A stretch of DNA of 30,902 nt. Origin: Beroe ovata. Lineage: Eukaryota > Ctenophora > Nuda > Beroida > Beroidae. The translations under genes were made by a program, and so were the position numbers. The stretch lies in assembly GCA_946803715.1 (NCBI GenBank), contig CAMPET010000018.1, positions 451,293 through 482,194 of the forward strand, read 5' to 3'. Shown piece by piece: positions 11,755 through 20,635 of this stretch; the stretch's first letter is position 1, and each line of letters starts with the position of its first letter. The notes beneath the pieces were generated by a model. The model saw only the letters and a list, made by a program, of their open reading frames with translations. It was not told the DNA's origin and did not search any database.

Positions 11755-11768
11755 TTACACATCACCAT
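11704..11768. repeat. 16-bp tandem repeat x4 spanning the ANKRD40 stop codon
   Basis: Four near-perfect copies of GGTTACACATCACCAT. On the minus strand the first unit encodes the last residues NGDV and the TAA stop of the ANKRD40-like protein; the rest form the start of the 3' UTR. Each unit contains ATGGTGATGTGTAACC on the sense strand. Confidence 0.92.
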
Positions 11769-14700
11769 TCTTAACAAGTTCAACTTCAAACTCACTCCCA
11801 GGCTTGACCCGCTTCACGTCCCGATCTTTCCGAATGAGGATATTCGGTAGTTTCCGTACTTTAGCTATCTGATCGACCGTAATATCCAGCTCCTCGGCGA
11901 AACACTCCGTCAGAGACACATACGTGTCTCCTACGTCTAATAATTCCACCTCGAAGAAGTCCTCGCTGCCCATGAGACGGACTTTGATTGTAGCATCCAT
12001 GCCTGCCGAGGGACAGGGACTGGTTGAGGCTGTCGATTCGGACTGTTCGGGCGGACTTCCTTTTGTCGAGGGACTGTCTGCAGAAAATACGAGATGGATG
12101 AGGGTGGTTATTACTTGTCAGACCTTGAGAAAGGGCAAACAGAGGAGCCATGCCCCCTGTCGATACAAAGTTACCACGATAGGTCACTAAAACGCTCACC
12201 CCTCTCAGTAGCTTGGTCAGGGATAGTGATGATTTGAGGAGAAGTCGGCATAGTCGGACGCGGCGCTATCGCCACTGGACCACCTGGAGGGATTTCGAAT
12301 GTGAAAGTCTCGACGATTCGTCCATTATAGACCGTTCAAGGGGAATTGTAATGCTCCGAAAATACTAACCTTGTTGAGCCATGGGCATGAAGCAGGGGTT
12401 GCCACTACTATAAGGTCTCCAATGAACATTGACTGGTGGTCTCGAATGAGACGGAAGTGCGTATTGAGGACGTGCTACCCTCTGTATACTATATTCGGAC
12501 GGCGGGTATCGGTGTATGGGATTACGGACCGGTGCTGTGGTCCGAGTGGAGGCCAGTGGAACTGACATCATCATAGTGGGTGGGTGTGAGGAGGAATTAA
12601 TGGGGACACCGTATCGTGGAGCATATTGGGGATTCTGGAAAAGAGGGAGTTATAGTTAGGTGAAGTTGTTGTTGTAGTACCTATGTGTGGCATGCTTTCC
12701 TAATTATGTAATGTGGTCAACCTGCGCAATGGGCTGAGAGGCGGCAGTAGCAGGCGGCCCACTCGACGTGTAAGGTCGATATGTCGGAACCGCGGCAGGT
12801 TTGCGTTGTACATTGAAGTGGCGTCCGGGTACAGGTTTTGGCGGACCAAACGTCGGTGGAGTACCTGAAGGATAAGAATGAGTGGAATTTCTCGAAGGCA
12901 TTGATCGATACATAATACGAAAAACGCCTAGAACATCTACAGTCTACTGCACTTCACATATAGCCCAGAGCCCACCCCCCAAGAGTAAATATCAATTCAC
13001 AATTCCGAAGGAGACACAAAAACGCGAGTGGCATCCCTTACTTGGGACACCAGACAACTGTATGGTTCCCCCGGCAGCAAGGAAGGGAGCTCTTCCATAC
13101 TCGGGGAGTTCAATCATCATCATGGTGGTGGAGCGACCTCTGTGTCGATCACTGGCTGCCTGGGTAGCTGTGCCCGAGCTCCTGAACCCCTTCGCGAACG
13201 GATTCTTGATTTTCTTCAGCTGGGTTATCCTCTCGCTCTGGTATGTGGTGCACGCGAAGAACTTTGTTTGGGGAAACATAAATGTCTTGAAGGGGCTCAT
13301 CGGAACCCGGAGAATTGCCTCACATTGCACAACGTGAAATCGGGGCTGGTACCTCCTCTGTGATTCCAGAATCAGATGGTTCATGTGGTTAAGGTGGTAG
13401 CAACTGGAGATCTGAACCTTTACTTTCTGAAAACTGACGGGCGCACTCATCCAATACTTGCCAGGTTTAGGTCCATCTGGATGAATGAAGAACTGTTTCA
13501 CTTGCTGGAGCTTGCAAGATCCAACCTCAGTCCATCTGCCGATGTCGTTACAAAACCTGTACCGATGGTCGTTACACGTCACAATGTCCATCAGAATGAC
13601 GTATAAAGAGTCGGGTTTTAGACCCTTGACGACCACATCTAACTTCGGAAACATCCTCCGACCTGTTCTAGTGATGATCATTTCGTTTCCGACCTTGTGG
13701 AATTCATCCCACAACTCCTCCTCGCACAAGCTCATCTCGATATCCTTGCTCTCACTCTCATGCTTTACTCGAGCTAGAGTCAGGCACACGTCTTGGAGTG
13801 ATTCGACCGAGAAATCTAGCTTGCCATCTCCATGTAAGTCTTTGCAATCTTGAGGAGAGACATCTGATTTGATAATACGCATCAGCTGACTCACAAGTGC
13901 GTTTGTTGATTCTTCAGTCATATCGTCGCAATCCATGACTTCCTTCTTGATTTTCTCTCCTACCACTTTGCTTGAGTCGTTTTTTATTGGGGGTCCACTG
14001 AAACCAACTAAAGGTAAGTCATCTCCGACAGGCGTTACTGAAGGGAGTAATGGATCATGTTTCCATTTCACGATTGGCTCAGCTTCTTTAAAGCTCGTAT
14101 CTCTGCTGAGCGTCCCATCGTAACTGAGACTGCTCTTCACGGAGCTAAACAATTCTTCACAACCATTAGTCTGCGAATGTTGTCGCTCATTATTCGCAGG
14201 AGGCACACCGCTGTCATTCTCGACAATCAGTGCGGACACATGTTGGGTATTTGAGTTGCTGTTTGGTTCCTCTATCTTCTGTCGTTTTGACGTTGGGAGT
14301 TCTATCATACTCTCCATCTCTCTGTACCGAGATACGTGTTATTAACATACATTGTGGTATAAAAACTGAGAACTGATATCGCTTATCACAGGTCAGCATG
14401 CAAAATGGTGATCAGATATTTCTAGCTAGATTACGGTACAGATATTAGAACATTGGGTAATATGGCCCGGAACTGAGCCAAATTTTCGAAAAGTTCAGGA
14501 TGTTAGTAAGCTAGAAGCTAAGAAGTTTAAAAACAAATCCCAGTGTCAGTATTAGAAGTTCCGTTTGAGCAGTGACCACCACCTGATGAATGTTTAAACA
14601 ACCGAGCAGTATCCACCACAAGGTGCAACAAGCAGTGATCCGCAATACGTAGCACAATTGCATCACAAAACAATAACAGTGTCCCCTTCTCACACAGCAG

Positions 14701-16516
14701 TGCAATGTAATATAATCAACCTATTACTGGTTTACTTGATTATTAGATTTGCTAGCTTGGTGGGCAAATATAAACAAGATTATACCCGTCTGCTGCAGGA
14801 TCTATGTCACATCTCGTTATCTGCCCGATTCGCAGCAAATTCCAGATCCTTGTTACACATCTTGGGGTAGACAGGGCTATGCGATTAAAATACCGATCCT
14901 GGGATCCATCAAGGAGAGATTTATACCAGCCCGGCAAGTGCAGTAGACAATCTATACTATGTTGAGTACTGAAGCTGGCAGTTTGTCGGTTTGGCAGTCT
15001 GTTTGTTTTCTCGGGCAGTGAGCTGACGCCTTGTTTGTTTTGAAGGACGTCTTGTTAATACGTTAACTTTAATAGATTGTTTGTTTGCAAATATATTTTA
15101 CAATCAATACTGCGGGAGACAAGGATATGTGATCTTATCGCATTAGACCCTGACTCTATTACACTGAGTCTCTTTTACTTGACGATGATGATAATAGGTC
15201 CAGAAATAGCATTCAGAATCCAGCCAGAATGATAATTGCGATATCATGCCATAACGCACGTGAGTATCAGACACGGATATATAGGATATGGATTAACTCC
15301 TCCGAATTGTGTAAACTAAACACAATCTACAAAGCGATCCAACCATGATACTTTCATAAATCATTTGTTAATAAGGTCACAAAGGCAACGCAAGGAACTG
15401 AAAATGTAGCGTGCATCGATATGTTCCTTATGATTACTGCATGTTAAATTGCTCGTGACATTTTTGCTTACTGAAAGTAATTCCATGATGGTGTAAGATA
15501 CCTCCCTTCTGTTATACCGACCAACATACTGAACTTCTACATTGTCACGTACCTGCTTCTGAAGACGGCACAACAACGCTCTCCCAAACGACATCACTCT
15601 CTGGAACCTGCTGAACTGCAACCTGCTGAGGTGGCACCTGCTGAACTGCAACCTGCTGAGGTGGCCCCTGCTGGGCTGCACTCTGGTGTCCAGATGTTAG
15701 TTGCTGGGCTGCACCCTGGTGTCCAGATGTTAGTTGCTGGGTCGGAACCTGTTGTCCAGGAACAACCACCTCATGGGGCTGGCTGACTGGAGTAGAGTTT
15801 ATGGTCTCTGGCACCGGTGGAGCAGTAGAAGATGGCGTGTGTTCTGAACTACACGGTGTGCTGGGTGAAGGAGAAAGTTGGGTCTCTTTCTTGGTCGAGT
15901 ACGGAAACTCAGGGTTCTTTATGTAGTTCGGAACAATTGGTAGATTGGTAAGTGTGTCTTGTTGAGAGGGCAGAGGGTATTGGGACGCTTCTTCAACTGT
16001 GAAAGGTGATAAAAGAGCGTAATAACGAAGATAAATACTGAGTCATTGAGTAATCACAACTTCCAATCAAAATATCTGATAACCTTCCTTGCCGTCGAGT
16101 AGATCCAAGCTATGCTTGGAAAGAAGTGCAATGACAGTTTCACCCTTCTTATTTTGGATAGTCGGATCAGCGCCCTTATTGAGCAAAAACATAACAAGAC
16201 CCCTGAACATGATCAATATTAGTAAAGCGCAAAAGTTTATTATCATAGTGATAGTCTAATTCCTTCCCCTGTCAGCATCTGTCAGCACCCATTATACCCC
16301 GTCGTCCGTCGAATATACGTTATGTTATGTGACGACTTTCTTACACCAGTAACATATCCTCGTTCACCTGTGTCCACGATATGCTGCCCAGTGCAAAGCT
16401 GTCCAGCCATTCACTTTGTTAGCAGAGTTCACATTGGCACCTTGCCCAACTAGTAGCTGAGCCTTGGTCTCATCTCCAATGGCACACGCTTCTCTCAGTT
16501 CCTCGTCAATAATACG
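11755..16516 (-). CDS. ANKRD40: ANKRD40-like ankyrin-repeat protein (5' end unresolved)
   Basis: Traced exons: about 16516-16368, 16202-16084, 15996-15553, 12864-12722, 12634-12370, 12283-12200 and 12077-11755, all in phase. The first two encode ankyrin repeats (LREACAIGD, VNGWTALHWAAYRGH, LLNKGADPTIQNKKGE). The third has the ANKRD40 motif VPNYIKNPEFPY and then a Q/P-rich linker with two internal tandem repeats, QQLTSGHQ(G/S)AA twice and PPQQVAVQQV twice. The last exon carries the conserved C-terminal domain (IKVRLMGSEDFFEVEL, ITVDQIAKVRKLPN, LIRKDRDVKR), as in human ANKRD40. No function is established that I know of. No ATG is in frame in the first exon before an upstream TAA. The true start is probably in an unseen exon feeding the acceptor at 16518, or initiation is at a CTG. 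A T-box gene lies in the 15552-12865 intron. Confidence 0.85.
12992..14317 (-). CDS. T-box transcription factor (single exon, nested in the ANKRD40 intron)
   Basis: Uninterrupted 441-aa frame with a complete but divergent T-box DNA-binding domain at residues about 202-380. Landmarks: LWDEFHKVGNEMIITRTGRR MFPKLDVVVKGL, YVILMDIV, HRYRF, RWTEVG, FIHPDGPKPGKYWM, APVSFQKVKV, RYQPRFHVV, FPQTKFFACTTYQSERIT and KNPFAKGFR. A basic patch at 10-14 (SKRQK) may be a nuclear signal. IKKEV at 123-127 and KHES at 185-188 fit the SUMO consensus. ATG at 14317. I cannot assign a subfamily; loops inside the domain differ from Brachyury, Tbx2 and Tbr types. The frame stops at 12992, but a donor (AAgtaagg) at 13042/13041 would splice in phase to the ANKRD40 exon at 12864, so the 3' structure has two possible forms. 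No clear poly(A) signal was seen downstream of 12992. Confidence 0.9.
   Translation of the reverse strand: MESMIELPTSKRQKIEEPNSNSNTQHVSALIVENDSGVPPANNERQHSQTNGCEELFSSVKSSLSYDGTLSRDTSFKEAEPIVKWKHDPLLPSVTPVGDDLPLVGFSGPPIKNDSSKVVGEKIKKEVMDCDDMTEESTNALVSQLMRIIKSDVSPQDCKDLHGDGKLDFSVESLQDVCLTLARVKHESESKDIEMSLCEEELWDEFHKVGNEMIITRTGRRMFPKLDVVVKGLKPDSLYVILMDIVTCNDHRYRFCNDIGRWTEVGSCKLQQVKQFFIHPDGPKPGKYWMSAPVSFQKVKVQISSCYHLNHMNHLILESQRRYQPRFHVVQCEAILRVPMSPFKTFMFPQTKFFACTTYQSERITQLKKIKNPFAKGFRSSGTATQAASDRHRGRSTTMMMIELPEYGRAPFLAAGGTIQLSGVPSKGCHSRFCVSFGIVN
14318..15552. other. 5' part of the ANKRD40 intron; presumed T-box promoter region
   Basis: About 1.2 kb of AT-rich sequence between ANKRD40 exon 15553-15996 and the T-box ATG. 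No coding similarity, RNA gene or strong repeat was recognised. It is the only space for the regulatory DNA of the nested T-box gene, unless that gene shares the ANKRD40 promoter. Confidence 0.5.
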
Positions 16517-17075
16517 GCTGAAATCATTCAGTTGCAGTTTGTAATAGGTATGTGCTGTTGACGTATCAATACTAGTATTGTGTTAAGTGTTAACCTATCT
16601 GGAAACTGAAAATATAGAGCTAATTCAGATGGTCAACTGGATTAATGTCACTCACATCATTCGTTATATCTATAACATATATCGTCAGGAAAGAGAGTTA
16701 GCCTGTCCTATTGAGAGGGAAAGAGTTATCTAAACATTTTTCACAACAAAGTTCAGCAATCGGCAAGCAATCGAATAAGATTCGGAGAATTGATAGCTAA
16801 ATTGGTATTTGAAATAAACCTCGCCAAATTGCTGATCTTTAGGTGTCATAATGCATGGAAAAAACATCTAGGTTTCCATCTGAATGAAAGTTGAAAAAGC
16901 AACAACAGCAATTGAATATTTTCATTTTATCTCAAAATACACACAAATATAAATCATAACCGACTTTGTAGGTGCTTGATAAAACATACTTGAATAAAAA
17001 AGCTATAGAAATTAAAACTAACAATGAATTATAATTGGCATAAAACCCATTGGCAGTTTCACTACACCATGAATC
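16517..17075. other. Gap between PARP2 stop and first recognised ANKRD40 exon
   Basis: AT-rich. It must contain the missing first exon and promoter of the ANKRD40-like gene and the PARP2 3' UTR. A short candidate start (ATG at about 16850) cannot be joined in phase to the ankyrin exon. No canonical AATAAA on the minus strand was found. Confidence 0.5.
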
Positions 17076-18860
17076 TCAGTAAGAATAATTGAATTTGACT
17101 CTCAGAGCATATTTCATCTTTATTTGTTTGACATCATACACAATGTACTCATTATACTGTAACATGTATCCATCCGATTTGATACCGGACTCTGAGGATG
17201 TTCCCATAGGGACCACCACATCACCAATATGCTTTGTTCCAGCAGGGTCTGGACATGTTTTTCCCATGCCCTTCGTTGAATGTTTCCCACTTGGAAGATT
17301 GCTGGCATTATAATCCGCATTGAGGAGTTCTCTTGGCTCACCCAGAGAGACTTCAGCCAGGAGGAGAATCCCAATAGGTTGTTGTCTCGATGTGAAGCAG
17401 TAGTTTGCACTTTTAGATGCCATATCAGCAAAATATACGCCCTTGCCGAACATGTATCCAGTAACAGGTGCCTCTGGTGGCGCTATCCTGAGACCCTGGC
17501 TGAATATTCCGCCCCAGTTAGTCAATCTAGAGCCATGCCAGAGAAGCTGTTTGTTTCCAACGTCCTTATATCGTTCAGCTTCGCCTTCTTTTTCAAGTTC
17601 GAATATATCTTCCACTTCGAGGCTGTAATGAGAGTGAGTTTCACCATGAGTGTTGTGAAGATAAGTTGACAGCATTTCGAAGAGCTCGCTATCTTTCTCC
17701 AAAGGCTTCATCTCGATCTTGAGGTTATGATAGAATGTGTCAGTCTTATGAACAGTGTCCTTGGCTCCCTCATCAATGGCTTTTACTGCTGCCTCGATGT
17801 CGATAAGTGCGTCAAGTAGGTCCATTTTGAGTTTTACTTGTTCTAGTGTAGTGATCAATGGGGGAGTTCGAAATCCAAATGAATGGGGTATCCGGGTATA
17901 GAACATGCTGCAGGCCTCTTTCGACTTCGCACTATTTTGCTTCCCAGCTTTGATACATTCTTCCAAAATAGTCAAAGCTTCATATCCTGACCTTATCTGC
18001 TCTTTTGACAGCTTACCTAGGGGTGACTTTTTTACATCATAGTTCATATTCATAACAGCAGCTTCCATAGCCTGTTTGTTTGAAATAAGTTCCATGAGAG
18101 AGAGTAATCTATGGTCCAGTTTGCTTTGAATAGGTTCAACTTTTACATCTTTAGAATCCTTTGTACCTGTCTCTTCAACCGTGTAATCGAGTTTGATCAA
18201 ATCATATTTCCCACTGTATTTGACAAAGTCATCGAGTTGAATTGGCCATGAATTTTTTGTTTTATCAGAAAACTTTTTCTTGAAAGCTTTCATAGCATTT
18301 TCAAGGCAATTAAATGTATTATAGGTGTTCTGATGGCTATTTGAATATCCAATTCGCCCCCATCGGAACCAAACAGCAAATATTCCTTTATTTGTGTTGT
18401 CTCGTAGAAGTTGCAAGAGGTAGTACTTGTTATTATTGCTTCCAACATTTGTCTGGTTTAACATAGCATCCCACGGCCCATCCTCATCACAATGAACAGA
18501 CGTTCTACTTGCATGGGGACACATCGAGTCTACAGGCACAATTATCTTACCCTTTTTCTCCTCTTTTATTTTTGTATCGATCTTTTGTTCTATCTTTGTT
18601 TTTTTGGTCTCCATGTCTTTGTCCTCTGGCACAGCAGTAGGTACTTTTGCTTTTCTCTTGCGGCCTCCTTTAGCAGGCGGTGAAACATCAGGTTCCACTT
18701 TCACCTTTTTACTTGCACCTCGCTTTACCTTTGTGCTATTGTCATCGTTTGAATCATTTTTATTTGTTCTACTCTTTTTGATTATTTCGTTGGATGGAGA
18801 GTCCGCAGAGTAATCGACTTTTGGTTTACTTCTGATCCGAGAAGAAGATCTGGTCGCCAT
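17076..18860 (-). CDS. PARP2: PARP2-like poly(ADP-ribose) polymerase (single exon)
   Basis: 594 aa in one frame, near the human PARP2 length. PARP2 is a nuclear enzyme activated by DNA breaks that transfers ADP-ribose from NAD+. The N-terminus (1-105) is basic with nuclear signals (GGRKRKAK, SKKVK). The WGR domain spans about 115-220, with WGR at 167-169. The helical regulatory domain is about 245-365 and the catalytic domain about 375-594. The catalytic triad is complete: His442 in LLWHGSR, Tyr476 in GKGVYFADM and Glu571 in YNEYIVYD. The donor-loop signature GLRIAPPEAPVTGYMFGKG is intact. No zinc fingers or BRCT are present, which excludes PARP1; the basic N-terminus favours PARP2 over PARP3. 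Vertebrate PARP2 genes have many introns, so the single exon is notable. MTG2 follows upstream on the same strand, 355 bp away. Confidence 0.93.
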   Translation of the reverse strand: MATRSSSRIRSKPKVDYSADSPSNEIIKKSRTNKNDSNDDNSTKVKRGASKKVKVEPDVSPPAKGGRKRKAKVPTAVPEDKDMETKKTKIEQKIDTKIKEEKKGKIIVPVDSMCPHASRTSVHCDEDGPWDAMLNQTNVGSNNNKYYLLQLLRDNTNKGIFAVWFRWGRIGYSNSHQNTYNTFNCLENAMKAFKKKFSDKTKNSWPIQLDDFVKYSGKYDLIKLDYTVEETGTKDSKDVKVEPIQSKLDHRLLSLMELISNKQAMEAAVMNMNYDVKKSPLGKLSKEQIRSGYEALTILEECIKAGKQNSAKSKEACSMFYTRIPHSFGFRTPPLITTLEQVKLKMDLLDALIDIEAAVKAIDEGAKDTVHKTDTFYHNLKIEMKPLEKDSELFEMLSTYLHNTHGETHSHYSLEVEDIFELEKEGEAERYKDVGNKQLLWHGSRLTNWGGIFSQGLRIAPPEAPVTGYMFGKGVYFADMASKSANYCFTSRQQPIGILLLAEVSLGEPRELLNADYNASNLPSGKHSTKGMGKTCPDPAGTKHIGDVVVPMGTSSESGIKSDGYMLQYNEYIVYDVKQIKMKYALRVKFNYSY

Positions 18861-19215
18861 GAAAACCTAAATGAGGTGAAATATAAACAAGTGTTATTGA
18901 AACTCAGTCCCCAAAAAAGCAAAATCTGAAATTGCATTCTATATTTATCCTATTAACTCTGATACCAGCATGCCAAGCTATATTTGATTGAAGTACTGGA
19001 GTTCTCATTTACAAATGCAGGCGAGAGTCACTCATTTATTCATTTCCATCTGAAAGTTGATAATCAATGTAAATAAAATCTTTAGAAAATCGTTATCAAA
19101 AAGATTTTCTGTCAGATAAGTAAGGACTAAAAAGACTATCAGCTGATAAACACATCAAAGATAAGTAAATACATTAGCCCCTACATCATATTATCATATC
19201 ATCTCTGCTTCATAT
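18861..19215. other. PARP2-MTG2 intergenic gap
   Basis: About 355 AT-rich bases holding the MTG2 3' end and the PARP2 promoter. Apart from a candidate MTG2 poly(A) signal at 19035-19040, nothing was recognised. Confidence 0.5.
19035..19040 (-). promoter_or_regulatory. Candidate MTG2 poly(A) signal AATAAA
   Basis: AATAAA on the minus strand (TTTATT on plus), 176 bp past the MTG2 stop. Confidence 0.4.
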
Positions 19216-20325
19216 TCAAGAATATTTCTCGATTTGATAAAGTTTTTTAAGGGGCTCAAGGATATTTCTTATGGAAGAAATGTTCTTATGCTCTGATGCC
19301 GAAATTGGAATCACCGAATAGTTAGGGAAATTTCTAGCCAATTCGATAATAGCCTCTGGTCCACTGATAAGGTCTATCTTGTTTGCAATTATACCTGTAA
19401 CCCTCTGGGTCATTCCTTCTTTATAAGAATCCAACTCTTTCTCCAAAATTCCGATTGTTTTTGTAGGCTCGTTGTCTAAATCCGACATATCAACAACATA
19501 AAGCAAAGTCAAACACCTCTCAATATGTTTTAGAAATGATATCCCAAGGCCATATCCTAATGAACTTCCTTCAATTAGACCAGGTATATCAGCAATAGTG
19601 AGTCTATAATAACCATCATAATGTACAACACCAACATGGGGCCTTAGTGTGGTGAAAGGATATGAGGCTATCTTCGGTTTAGCAGCTGATATAGCACTAA
19701 GAATAGACGATTTTCCGGCATTGGGCAAACCAACTAACCCTACATCTGCAATGATTTTCATTTCAAGATACAACTCTGCAATATCTCCATCATGTCCATC
19801 CTCACTATCTCTGCACATATAATTCTTGCTTGATGAGCGAGAAGCCTTCTCAGAAGAAATCGAGAAATTTCCTTTCCCACCACGCCCGCCAGCTGCGGCC
19901 TTATATAACTCGTCTACTGATCTGATTTCGGCCAAAATCTTTTGAGACTGTTGGCAGCCAATCAAGGAACCCATGGGAACATGAATAATCGTATCTTTGC
20001 CTCTAAGTCCTCTCTGATATGACCCAGAACCATGCATTCCAGAATGTCCTCGTATTTCTGAGGGAATATGACTGAAATCATGCTTTAAAGGACTGCCTTT
20101 GAAAATGATACACCCTCCACTGCCACCATCTCCCCCATCTGGCTTCACTTTATTCCTTGGCAAATGTTGGGTGCTTGCACAACCAGAACCACCTTTCCCA
20201 CCTCGCACAGATAGTTCCAGATAGTCAATGAGCTCATTCTCTGTTGTTTTGACTGAGCTCGTACTCAAGAATGATTTCAAAAAATACCTGAGCGAAAAAC
20301 ATTTTCGTTCCCATAGGATCATCAT
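19216..20325 (-). CDS. MTG2: MTG2 (GTPBP5), mitochondrial Obg-family GTPase (single exon)
   Basis: 369 aa. The family assists assembly of the large mitochondrial ribosomal subunit. The Obg glycine-rich domain is at about 33-185 (VRGGKGGSG, KPDGGDGGSGG, AAAGGRGGKGN). The G domain follows with all motifs: G1 GLPNAGKSS (199-207), G2 in YPFTTLRPHVG, G3 DIPGLIEG (246-253), G4 NKID (315-318) and G5 SAS (342-344). The blocks ASYPFTTLRPHVGVVHY and FLKHIERC match MTG2 better than GTPBP10. The N-terminus is basic and hydrophobic (RYFLKSFLSTSSVK), consistent with a mitochondrial presequence. ATG at 20325. There is no Obg C-terminal extension. A possible poly(A) signal lies about 176 bp downstream (19035-19040). 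Confidence 0.92.
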   Translation of the reverse strand: MMILWERKCFSLRYFLKSFLSTSSVKTTENELIDYLELSVRGGKGGSGCASTQHLPRNKVKPDGGDGGSGGCIIFKGSPLKHDFSHIPSEIRGHSGMHGSGSYQRGLRGKDTIIHVPMGSLIGCQQSQKILAEIRSVDELYKAAAGGRGGKGNFSISSEKASRSSSKNYMCRDSEDGHDGDIAELYLEMKIIADVGLVGLPNAGKSSILSAISAAKPKIASYPFTTLRPHVGVVHYDGYYRLTIADIPGLIEGSSLGYGLGISFLKHIERCLTLLYVVDMSDLDNEPTKTIGILEKELDSYKEGMTQRVTGIIANKIDLISGPEAIIELARNFPNYSVIPISASEHKNISSIRNILEPLKKLYQIEKYS

Positions 20326-20635
20326 TTAGCTTTGGAAAAGAGTTAAATCCGTAATTTAGCCAAATCCGAAAAATAGGTAAATACGGAAATATACTCGAGT
20401 TGTTTTAGACATAGCTGATAGCCTATTACTTTGGAGAGCCTTCATGAAAAGACGACACTATTATATTCATAAGTAAAATCAAGAATTTCATTGGTAGGTA
20501 ATGTCCATAATAAATGTATGCAAGGTACCCATAGATTCAACTTGGAAGCAAGAACTAATGTTATAATTATAATTGTATAATTAGCATACTAAAAATGATT
20601 ATTCTGTCCATAAAAACAACCAGGCTTTTATTCCA
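20326..20635. other. MTG2-RFWD3 intergenic gap
   Basis: About 310 AT-rich bases. It holds the RFWD3 poly(A) signal at its right end and presumably the MTG2 promoter. No other feature seen. Confidence 0.5.
20627..20632 (-). promoter_or_regulatory. Candidate RFWD3 poly(A) signal AATAAA
   Basis: AATAAA on the minus strand begins three bases after the TAG stop, implying a very short 3' UTR. Confidence 0.55.
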
